Assembly (NCBI GenBank): GCA_029962745.1
Contig: CM057152.1
Location: 27,154,507 to 27,218,506, forward strand
Source of the DNA: Echinometra lucunter
Lineage: Eukaryota > Echinodermata > Echinoidea > Camarodonta > Echinometridae
Direction of reading: 5' to 3'
DNA length: 64,000 nucleotides
A program made the translations under genes and the position numbers. Below are positions 25,901-35,818 of the stretch, piece after piece. Under the pieces are notes generated by a model, which did not search any database, was not told where the DNA came from, and saw only the letters and a list, made by a program, of their open reading frames with translations. The first letter of the stretch is position 1, and each line of letters begins with the position of its first letter.

Positions 25901-28900
25901 GGCTGTGAGGAGCTGTATACAAAGATATTTCATTTAGATTCATTTAACCATTTGTTTTTTGTTGGTTTCCTTCTAATTTACCTTTCTATTACTACTTTCT
26001 ATATCTTATACCTTTTCTTTATCTCCTTTTTTTTGTTGTTTCCTTCTTACATTTGTTGAACATGGAATAATGCTTCACATCTCCCCTCCCCCCCCCCCCT
26101 CCAAATGCAAACTAACTTGCAAATAGCTAAGAATGAAACATCGAAAAAAACAGGAAAAGCATGTTACATCTTTCAGGAAAGGTGTAACAAACCTGTAGTA
26201 TATTGCTAACCAGCCACTATAATGGCAGTTAATGGACAGGTTTAAGAGCATATTGTCATATTACTTTTCTTTCTTTCATGCTGACCTATAAGATCAAAAG
26301 AATCAGTGAACGAGAAGTCGCACATCAAGAGGAGGGAATGGCAAGTAAGTTTCATTAAATACTCTTACCCATGGGGATTAAAATCACAAAATTAAAGGCA
26401 CTAATGGGCCCTGAAACAACATAAAGTGTAAAATCAATGCATGATGAATTAGTAAAATGTGACAGATCTTCATTCTTGCTACCATTAATTCCATGTACCT
26501 GCAACATAAAATTGATTGTATCTCACTACATGTATCAATTACAGACAGACTGATGGAGACACACGTACACATATGATTCATTTTAGAGAGATACAATCCA
26601 CTGTGTTTATACACTGTAGTTATCTGTAGGGGCAACAGATGACAAGAGACATTTGCAGGGTTTAGAATTGAAGAGCAAGGGAAAAATGATTTCATAGCAA
26701 GGCCTGCAAAAAAGTTAACTGCCCTTCACATTTAAATTTACATACAGTTGGGGCCAGAAGTTTACATACACCTAGGCAATTCCACACAAAATATTCACTT
26801 GCCAAAGTCATAAAATCTATCATATCTTCAGGATTATTTGTGCTATCATAACACATTTGGTATCAAACAAAAGAGCTTATCATCCTCTTTCAAATGACTT
26901 ATATCTCACTAAGTCTACAGTATATCTCAGTATGATTTTCTTCCAAATACATGTACCTGATATTTGGGGAAAAATTTATATTAATTTATACCAAAATATT
27001 TCTTTTTTTTTTCCCACATCTCCTCCCCAAGAGCATTTCAGATATGATTTTTTGTGTAAATTTAGATGAATAGAACAAATATTACTAATAAGTGGGTGGC
27101 ATAATACTGGTTTTAAGAAATAATGAGCAAAAATATAAATTGTTTTTAATCCAAGATGACATCAAATTTTGCCAGAAGTTTATTTTTAAAGAAAATCGCA
27201 CTTGAATGCATTTCAGTCCTTATGGCATGCCAGTCAATAGTAAGAGCATGATAAGCTCTCTCAGGTGGTATCAAATTTTGTCATTATAGCACAAATATTT
27301 CCAGAGATATTGTAGATTTTTATGACTTTTGTCAAGTGAACATTTTTTGGTAGAATAGCCAAGGTGTATGTAAACTTTTGGTCCTCAATGGTATAGCCAT
27401 CATTTCAAGCCTTTCAAAGTGGTTTTTGAAAAATAACATGTTATTTTTATTCATTTCTGTTCCATTCATCTAAATTTACGGCAAGAAGGCAAATTTGAAA
27501 TGCTTTTATTAAGGAAAAGTTAGCAAATATTAGTTTCATGACTGACATAATTTTTTGCCCAAATATTAGGTTTTTAGAAGAAAATCACACTGAGATATAC
27601 TTCAGCCCCAATGAGATACCAGTCAGATGAAAGAGCATGATAAGCTCTTTTGTTTGGTACCTAATTTGTTATGGTACCAGAAATAATTCTGAAGATACAG
27701 TAGATTTTCTGATTTTGGCAAGTGAACATTTTGTGTGAAATTGGCTAGGTGTATGTCAACTTCTGGCCCTAACTGTCTATGTTACGGTAAGAGCCTACTA
27801 CCTAGTCTACTCCCCAAAAATGTTGTTATCCAAAGGATATCAGCATATCATTGTAGAACCTAAACATGCAGAACGAAAAAAGTGGGAGATTGATCCCCTT
27901 AACCCCCTTGCTTGACCATTACTGCCCCTTTTGTTTTCCATTTTCAATGATTACATGTACAACTGTACCTGCATCTGCAAAAAGTGAGTGTATTCCTTCT
28001 GGGATAATAACAGCCAGTGATGTTCCAACAAGAAGTCCTGCCCCAATCACTGTTGTCAGCCTGGTTTTACTCTGGAAAATACAAAGATTAAGTTTCACTT
28101 TAGGTGACACATTGCTTATAATCGATCTCATCTCATTCCTTGTTTTGTTTTTGTTTTTGTTTTTTTCTTTCTTTTATATGTGAATGTGAAATTGATACAA
28201 ATTTTCAGTAAATAAAAAGAAAATGGAAGGCATATCATAACACACTGAATCCCTGGTAAATAGGCATTAGATTTATATGAGGGCACTCATACTTCTGTGT
28301 ATGCAAGGTGACCTTGCCCCCAGCCCAATTTTTGTACTGCCTAGATTTATGGTCTGCAAGAGGCGAGTGTATTCTCAAACAGTCAAACTCATTTCAGAGT
28401 AGCAAGATTCCTGGCTAGAAACAGTATGATTTTTCACTTGATCAAGGTGAGTGAAATCTAGGTGTAGGAACTATATGGCAATAAGATATTTCACCATCAA
28501 ACAGTCCAAAAAGGAATATTTTTTAAAATTTTGTTATTTCAAGTATTCAAGATAAAACAACACTTTTAATAATGAATCAAAACAAAGATGAGAACTCATG
28601 AACCGACTATGCAATGTTACTTCACTATATAATGATTCCCCCCCCCCCAAAAAAAAAAATATTGGTTAATTACTTCTTATGGAACAATAAGATTTCGTTA
28701 CTGTTGCAAAAGAGGATACGTCTATATCTAAGTAAAAATGCTGTTCATTATTACAGCTGACTTCTTTTAGTAACTTGAATCATGGACCTATTACAGATGG
28801 ACATTCAACGTGATTATTCCTTCGATCCCATGATTTCCACTCCTTCTGATTACGTGTATCTTAATGAGAACATTCAGCTTTTTTAACAATAGCTACTGCA

Positions 28901-31900
28901 TATCAAAGCATTTTGGTCATTGACAAAGAAGCAGTTTCCCTCTCTAGGGTTTTGTTTGGATGGTGTGCTTTTTAAGAGTGTGTTTTAAATTTAAAAAAAA
29001 AACATTACCAATGGGGAGCAGCAAAGTTGGAAAGCAGACGATTTTGGTGATATGAAATTTATTATTACTGCTTCGGACACTCTCAGACACCCTTATGACC
29101 TTATATAGTATTAGAAGGCCATGATTTTTATAAGCCTCGTTCGTTGTAACTCTGGAAAGTTACGAGGAAATTGGGGGAAACAGGATTTTAAATCACAAAA
29201 AATCAATCAAAATATAACCTCTATGTGGTAATATCAACATGTTCTTCAAAATATAACATACAGAACAACACTTTCCGATTATAAACCCAACATTGATTTT
29301 CCATGATTTAAGCGACGGATAATCATTTGTGTATATAGTTTTTACAATATTACATGTATACATGTATGTCAAATCACTGTCTTGCAATTTTCAGCTCCCG
29401 GCTAATCGGTGTTGGACATCATGGGATCAAAGTGAAGAAACATGTACATTGTACAGAATGTTAGTAAGACGACAATGACAGAGACAATCACAATGAATTC
29501 GTTAAAAAAAAGTGCAATGTCCCAGTGTTCTCGCCAGAAAAAAATCCACACGTGTCAAGGACATGTGCTGCCACTCCTGAGGATGGGGGCGGGTGGGGGG
29601 ATTCCCCTTCCTGCGCTAATCGTGGGATGGGAGCGTGACCCGAAGCGGAGACTTATAGTGGAGATACTTGCACCACTAGAAGCTCTGAAGCCCTATATCA
29701 TTATATAAATACAAGATATGGGAGAGCAGGAGAGTGGAAATTAAATAAGCCTGTGCATTTACATGTATATTTTTCTACCCATGTACACTTTTACCCATAT
29801 GGATGGATACATGTGGTAGCTGTTCAGAATTTGTAAGCAATCTGGTCACTGACCACATCAAGTGACCACATCACATTCTCTCCCTCTCACACTCTCTCTT
29901 CCTCTCTCACTATCTTCCTCTCTCTCTCTCTCTCTCTTTCTCTTCCCTGTATGACCATGAGGGAAAATCCTACTCAATTTCACACATGGTTCTACTTTGT
30001 CTGAAATCCTGCACACATGGTATTGGAACCATGGATGTTATGTACTGCCGAGAACAATGCAACGTCCTTCCGTAATAGGTCCATGCTTAAATTAATATTT
30101 GTTTCTGAAGCTATTAGAAGCTATTAAGCCTGAGTCGAATCGATTTTTAAGCCGGTGTTCGATCGAAGACGTCGAACTCCGATTTCGTTTTGATGAATTC
30201 GATGCATCGACGAAATTACCAAATTGACTAGAAAACACAGAATCTTTTGTTTGATAGTCCTGTTAAACACAATTTATCTTCATATTTTCAAAACTTTAAT
30301 TTGCTTACTTGTATCCTACTCTCTTTTGTGAGTTTTGCAGGAAACGCATCAAGAGAACGAACTGGTCGCTCGATGGTCGAGCAGCTACTACATACTTGTC
30401 TTCGATTCGTTCAGTACGCAACGCTCCGTATATCGCGCAACATATGCACGATGACTCGATCGTAGCCTCACTTTCAATCATGTGATCACTCTCGTTTTGA
30501 AAGCGATCACATGATCAATGTTGTACAGGCGCATCTTTTCAAAATGTGTTGACTGTTGACTCAAGACAATGCATGAATTCTTTCATTTCTTTGCATGGTT
30601 TTTGACGAGTTTTTTAATGCTTGCAATTAAATTACGGTCATTGTTCCTCCCGATAAAAAGGGGTTTCATCCACATGACGAGTATTATCATTTGTGCGTCA
30701 CATGTTTCATCAACATTTGTCAAGTGAATCATTTCAAATCGAGGAAAAAAAATCGTCTATAGAAATCATCATAATGATTCCCATGTAGTTCGTGTTAATG
30801 ACAGTTGCATCATTTGCATGCTATTTATTTGCAACTTTGCATTACGACTAAAAAAACCCCTCATAAGTAACTTTGAGAAAAAACTTAAGCAACAGTAAAG
30901 ATAAGAAAGTAATCTTAAGTAAGTTCAGTATACTTTACGTTTTAAGTTGTTCTTTCTTACATTTAGAAATATCTCATTTAGTTCGTTTGTCTGTCATCCG
31001 TAATTATGCACCCCTATTGAGAAATGGCATTTTCCACGATAGTCAGTCATGCCGAAGTGATGTGATTTTTGGGGTTAGTCTACTCTGTGTAGGGGGAACT
31101 AAAAAGTAACAACAAAGAAGTAACGGATCTGGTCAGTCAAACTCATAAAATGAATGATCTAATCCCTTTTGCTTGTATGCAGAATCTGATTTATTTGTTT
31201 TTTTTTCTTCCGAAAATGGCCTCGCTGGATGTTTTATATGTCTGCAATTTTGTTTCAGATTTATCATTCACCCTGTCCCAAAATGGTCATGTACGCGAAA
31301 ACGAAAGACCTGTGCTATCGCGATAGCCAGGCCTAGCATGGGAAAGGCTTGCATGCTCGATGAGTCATCATCTCTCCTTGCACTAGCACTGCACACCATA
31401 GTTTCGTCATTCAGTCATGAATTTGAATAATTTGGGAAATAGTTCTTCGATTACCAAATTGAACGAAGCAAAGTGGATTATAAATGGTCTCACATATAAA
31501 GAAATTACAATTATTGAATTTTTGATCTATGTCTGATGAGGTCATTTCGTGAAAGAACATAACAAAATAAATATAGCTTTATCAAGGTCTGGTAAAATAC
31601 TAGACGACTCGTTGACGTTGCCTAGTGACCAGGCCAGGAATGTAAGTCCAGTTCATGACTGAAGGACACCTGCGCTGCACCCAGCTAGCTCTCTCCCCGT
31701 CTCTTCATGTTACTAGGCAGTATTGGCGCGAGACAAGCATATATAAATATTCATCGCAGGCTCGTACGGTTTTGAGATGAAATGCCCAATAAAGGGTCTT
31801 CTAAAATTCATAACTCTAAAATGGGTTGGTCCTGAGACGAAGTAACGAGTGCTCTGATTGGCCAATTTTTTTCTGCATCGGCAGGCGAAGTTTGGGGTCA

Positions 31901-33638
31901 CCAAACTTTCTAGTTTTCTTGTAAACACGGCAAACCACAAAACGTGGACCCATTGTCGCGAATGGGTTAACTCTACGTACGACATACATGTGATGTGATT
32001 CTGGATGGGATGTCTTGGATGTGTTTGCATTTAACTTGAAAAAAAAAACGATGTAAGTTGACAAAAGTTGTTTTGAAATAACACACAAAACGCTCGAGTA
32101 TATTTTCTTAGGATAGTTAAAAATTAATAATAAGGGAAAGAGGACTGCGGCGATTGCAGACTTGTAAACAGGGCGTTATCTTGGCTAAATAACCATCAAA
32201 TTGCGGCAAATTTTCAGCGGCGCGAGAGCTTCAGATTCACCGGCCATGCACCCGTCGATGCATCGATGTTCGATCGGCGCAAAGCCGTCGAACACCGGTT
32301 TCTGAAAAAATCGATATGACTCAGGCTTAGAAGCTATACATGTATGTTTGGAGAGCATCAATGTAAATAAGGGTTTTGTGGGAGGGGGGGGGGTATCTTT
32401 TAGTCAAAATAGAGAACAAGAACTAAGTAGAATCTAAATAAGAACTAGATCTAAAAGCAACATGGTCATGGGAAATCAACTCCAACAGACAAAGTGTGAA
32501 TGACCATAAAAATTCAAATCAGAAACTGCAATACCAAGGAGAATAACAAATGACAATGACCATGCTGGCTGAGCTGAATCAGTGGATGTAACCGTTACTT
32601 TTAATGTTAGCAGTGGTTAAATCCACTCACAAAAATGCAAGGATATAGCCAAGGGTTCTGAAGCTACACTGGTCCAAATGCTATGCATCCTGGCACTCAT
32701 CCTGCGTACTCTGTCAGATTGACGTCGTCCTGCAAAAGCGACAAGTCTGTATCAAAACTGAATAGCATGCTTTTGTGTGTGTTACTCGACGACAAGCTGT
32801 CGACCTACGAGTCCAATAAGTGTCAGTTTTTTTCTTAAAATTCACCATTTTCAGTTCATTCATCAGATATGAAGCGGAAAGGCCAAAATTGAGAGCCTCA
32901 GGAACATTGCTGGTAAGTAAAATCAAAACTTTTCTTCTCTATTATAGAAGATCTAAGTCAATGTATTTCGCGTTCCTGTCAGCAATTAGTTTCGCTATTC
33001 AAAATGCCGTTTTGACCTACTACGGGTGGCATCCTGGCTTGATCCTGCAAATTATACATCTACACACAATGTGACCGTTCATATGACCGAACATTGTGAG
33101 CAACATCATCATCATCAATTCACAATAGTCAGTTTCAAAATCAAGATGTGGATCCATTAGAATTATTAGTGTAGACTGAAGTGTGCATAGCTTAAGTTTA
33201 ACTTTAGTACTCATTTAGGACCTCATTTCTTTGCCAATTTGGCACTGGCATTGCCATTATTCATTAGATGACTTGACAACAATGCACTAGACATGATAGA
33301 AGTTTAAATTACAGACATTCATCTGATAATTTTCACAACAAATTAAGTTTAGATTATGTAGAACCAAGATTGATAAAAGAAATTTCCATGAACCAATGTG
33401 ACTTTTTAGCTGCTGAATGCCTGAAAACAAACAGACAAAGTGCGTAACTTTTGGTCCCCCATCAGCATGATCAGGGCCATTGAGTCCCATCAGTCCTTTT
33501 TCAGGAGCAGACTCAATAAAAAAAACTCACCTCGGACATCGAAATGGATAATGGGACTGATCCAGCGATATAGCATCCGATCAACATCGCAAGTGAAAGG
33601 AGGATGATACCCCATGTTTCTCCAGTATCTTCGTCCAT
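21381..33638 (-). CDS. SLC39A9: Zinc transporter ZIP9 (SLC39A9), complete seven-exon gene
   Basis: Exons (minus, 5' to 3'): 33638-33531, 28071-27969, 25912-25679, 24810-24736, 23446-23361, 22349-22215, 21629-21381. All have GT-AG borders and phases match (0,1,1,1,0,0), giving 329 residues, slightly longer than the about 307 of vertebrate ZIP9. ZIP proteins move Zn2+ into the cytosol. ZIP9 sits in Golgi and plasma membrane and is also reported as an androgen-binding receptor in vertebrates. Visible features: first membrane helix near residues 10-32, a His-rich loop (residues about 72-105), helix [20 protein letters not shown] with another His cluster (GHGHSHA), the TM4 site LVVHAAADG (His171, Asp175), the TM5 site MLHKAPAAFG (His201), [11 protein letters not shown], and [16 protein letters not shown] near the end. 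All key metal-site residues are present, so it looks functional. The start is the first Met before the first helix. Confidence 0.95.
22215..22349 (-). CDS. SLC39A9: SLC39A9 exon 6
   Basis: 135 bases, 45 codons, phase 0 both ends. Reads [20 protein letters not shown] then [20 protein letters not shown]. Confidence 0.93.
22911..22950. repeat. (GCTT)10 microsatellite
   Basis: Ten perfect tetranucleotide units in SLC39A9 intron 5. Confidence 0.95.
23361..23446 (-). CDS. SLC39A9: SLC39A9 exon 5
   Basis: 86 bases between TATTGCAG and GTAAGC. It encodes [20 protein letters not shown] then VFIAIMLHK: the TM4 aspartate and TM5 histidine. Confidence 0.93.
23492..24051. mobile_element. Kolobok/piggyBac-like palindromic MITE with TTAA target duplication
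   Basis: 560 bp that is almost one long palindrome. It begins AGGGAAAGTCCACCCCAGAA and ends TTCTGGGGTGGGCTTTGCCT, flanked by TTAA at 23488-23491 and 24052-24055. The arms meet near 23770. TTAA duplications plus AGGGAAAGTCCACCCC-style ends point to a Kolobok- or piggyBac-type mobiliser. It lies in SLC39A9 intron 4, just upstream of exon 5. Confidence 0.85.
24736..24810 (-). CDS. SLC39A9: SLC39A9 exon 4
   Basis: 75 bases between TTACAG and GTAAAC. It encodes [20 protein letters not shown] then VVHAA, carrying the TM4 histidine. Confidence 0.93.
25560..25625. repeat. Short CTA/GAT simple repeat
   Basis: ACTACTACTACC followed by GATGATGATGATGATAA in SLC39A9 intron 3. No function seen. Confidence 0.7.
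25679..25912 (-). CDS. SLC39A9: SLC39A9 exon 3
   Basis: 234 bases. Its first CT completes a split Ala codon. It encodes the His/Asp/Asn-rich cytosolic loop and helix [20 protein letters not shown], and ends in phase 1 before GTACTT. Confidence 0.93.
26746..27775. mobile_element. Tc1/mariner-like long-inverted-repeat element with nested second arm
   Basis: The left end CAGTTGGGGCCAGAAGTTTA (after TA) is mirrored by TTCTGGCCCTAACTG at the right. The ends resemble the CAGT...AAGTTTACATACAC style of Tc1-like elements. The arms are long, about 300 bases, with GAGCTTATCATCCTCTTTCA versus TGAAAGAGCATGATAAGCTC. A third related end (GTGTATGTAAACTTTTGGTC) near 27365-27395 suggests a second, older copy nested inside. 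The right flank is TC rather than TA. No transposase frame remains. It lies in SLC39A9 intron 2. Confidence 0.75.
27969..28071 (-). CDS. SLC39A9: SLC39A9 exon 2
   Basis: 103 bases between TTTTCCAG and GTACAG, ending in phase 1. It encodes [20 protein letters not shown] and the [11 protein letters not shown] helix end, strongly ZIP9-like. Confidence 0.93.
29878..29942. repeat. (CT)n-rich tract
   Basis: Imperfect CTCTCT run in SLC39A9 intron 1. Confidence 0.85.
30124..32328. mobile_element. 2.2 kb hAT-like element with 8-bp target duplication, no recognised transposase
   Basis: AGAAGCTA occurs immediately before 30124 (30116-30123) and after 32328 (32329-32336). Ends are TTAAGCCTGAGTC and GACTCAGGCTT, and the subterminal CCGGTGTTCGA is also mirrored. 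A sub-terminal palindrome pair (ATCATGTGATC / GATCACATGATC) lies near 30477-30515. Open frames inside are under 110 codons and match nothing I know, so it is probably non-autonomous. It sits in SLC39A9 intron 1. Confidence 0.7.
33531..33638 (-). CDS. SLC39A9: SLC39A9 exon 1
   Basis: 36 codons, [20 protein letters not shown] and onward to MSE, then donor GTGAGT. It encodes the N-terminus and first membrane helix. The 5' UTR and promoter should lie at 33639 and above, where no TATA box is evident. Confidence 0.93.
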
Positions 33639-34191
33639 TGTGCTGTAAGATTTGTAATAAAATTAACAAGAACTGTGTAGTAACATGAGTAAAGAAGTCT
33701 CTTTTCTCTCGCACGGCAGCTGTCCATGTAGTCTAGACTTGTGTACGCGATATATGCGTGCGTGGCTCCGAAGCTGTCACTCTAAGTTAGTCTGAATACG
33801 AGAGCTTTTGAATATTAGTATGCATGTCTCTTTTTTTAACTTGAATAATACTTTTCAATAGAATTATGTGCGATAAATATTTTCGATAAATTTTATTCCA
33901 TAATTTATCAATAAACTATTATGTTTGGAATCGAAGGGTACTGCAAAACATTAATCTAATAAATCTGTGCAGTAAATATAAAACTGGTTTAATAAAATGA
34001 GACTAAACTATTGGACTATGTCAAGCGAATTGAGGCATTTAAAAAAAATACATTTTAAGAGTGCCGCAAGCGAAGATGATTAAGTAAAAGGGAATTTAGC
34101 CATAATGATACAGCGAATCCTGGGTCGAAAGGTTAGATATAAATACCCCTATTGAAAAGAAAGAGTAATGGAATCATATAAAGAATTGTAG

Positions 34192-34383
34192 GAAAGACTA
34201 CCTTTTGCGACAGCCACCAAATTTGCGTTTTATACCCCTAACCCTACCCCTAGCCAAGAGTCACCTAAAAGTATTTTAAAAAATACTTTTAGCTTCCCAT
34301 TTCACATCCCTATATGTAATTTGTTTTTCTTTGATTTCTTTTTTTTTTTCATTTTGGGTGACTGTCACAAAAGGAAGTCTTTC
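34192..34383. mobile_element. Short MITE, GAAAGACTNCCTTTTG ends
   Basis: GAAAGACTACCTTTTGCGAC and the mirrored GTCACAAAAGGAAGTCTTTC form about 27-bp inverted ends with few mismatches. The centre has its own hairpin, TAAAAGTATTTTAAAAAATACTTTTA. Confidence 0.75.
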
Positions 34384-35318
34384 TGATTTTTATTTTGATC
34401 TCACAGTTTCCTCCCTTTCCTCGATCGGAGTCTTTTTACTAAGGTCGGGTGATCCGATGACCTCCCTCTCAAGTCTGGGAGCGCCTGGCTAGCAAAAATC
34501 AGCTGAAAGTAAAAATTATTCCACTCTTCAGACATTGTGGGATTTTCCCCTGGTAAATGTCATGATGCACAGAAAAACTTTAAACCACTTGAAGCTGAGG
34601 ATCATTGGGGGGGGGGGGATGCACGATACCTCTAATTTGAGGCATGGTGGAAAAGTCTGAAACCTTGGCCTGTATCATGTCCACCAAACTTGATTTCTTT
34701 TATCCTGCCTCATTCACTTTTACGTTAGCAAGGATAGAGTTGCATCTTCTTATTTTGATGAAGGCCCAGTGTCCCATGTACAGGACAAACAAGGACTGTG
34801 AAGGAGGAGCAGATCAAGAAAATAGAAGTGGCACTGTGGCAGATATTAAATGCTGAAAGGTATCCCTTTGCAGCCCTATATAAAATTCAATTACCTTTAT
34901 TGGCTTGCCATATTGTAGAGGTTGCTGACTAAGATCTTCCCTCAAAATAACAAAACTATAAACTTCTTGTCAGTGGGGATTGGAAAATCCACAGAAATAA
35001 ATTTCGATTTTATGATGCGCCTATAATGTGAAGGGACATGTTTTCCAATTCAGGCGAACATACTTCGTTATATACGCAACACATGCCACACGTACGTGCA
35101 CCATGATTGCACACTGATCCGGACACATTTCCTAGCGCGGACACTCCCGGGACACTCGTCTATCTGGGGATAATTTTTCATTTCTTACAAAAAGGTGCAA
35201 AGCCTATGTCTATGACGATGATATTTCATACACATGATCGGTATAGACCTATATAGGCTACTGTTCGACCCTACAGACAAGTTTCATGAAGTTTCCAAAA
35301 ATTTGCAAAAGGGATCCA
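34384..35318. other. Unique-looking stretch before the gap, no gene seen
   Basis: No exon or repeat recognised apart from a G run near 34608. The satellite sequence is not present here, so the left border of the array lies inside the following gap. Confidence 0.5.
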
Positions 35319-35818
35319 NNNNNNNNNNNNNNNNNNNNNNNNNNNNNNNNNNNNNNNNNNNNNNNNNNNNNNNNNNNNNNNNNNNNNNNNNNNNNNNNNN
35401 NNNNNNNNNNNNNNNNNNNNNNNNNNNNNNNNNNNNNNNNNNNNNNNNNNNNNNNNNNNNNNNNNNNNNNNNNNNNNNNNNNNNNNNNNNNNNNNNNNNN
35501 NNNNNNNNNNNNNNNNNNNNNNNNNNNNNNNNNNNNNNNNNNNNNNNNNNNNNNNNNNNNNNNNNNNNNNNNNNNNNNNNNNNNNNNNNNNNNNNNNNNN
35601 NNNNNNNNNNNNNNNNNNNNNNNNNNNNNNNNNNNNNNNNNNNNNNNNNNNNNNNNNNNNNNNNNNNNNNNNNNNNNNNNNNNNNNNNNNNNNNNNNNNN
35701 NNNNNNNNNNNNNNNNNNNNNNNNNNNNNNNNNNNNNNNNNNNNNNNNNNNNNNNNNNNNNNNNNNNNNNNNNNNNNNNNNNNNNNNNNNNNNNNNNNNN
35801 NNNNNNNNNNNNNNNNNN
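35319..35818. other. Assembly gap, 500 N
   Basis: Exactly 500 undetermined bases, which suggests a placeholder of unknown true length. It hides the left edge of the satellite array. Confidence 1.

Noticed and set aside
26377..26499. Open minus-strand block with splice-like borders ([15 protein letters not shown]) in SLC39A9 intron 2
   Set aside because: Its phase does not fit exon 2, which joins exon 3 directly in phase 1 to give a ZIP9-like protein. No family support.
34240..34260. Telomere-like CCCTAACCCTACCCC
   Set aside because: Only about two imperfect units inside a MITE. Not a telomeric tract.
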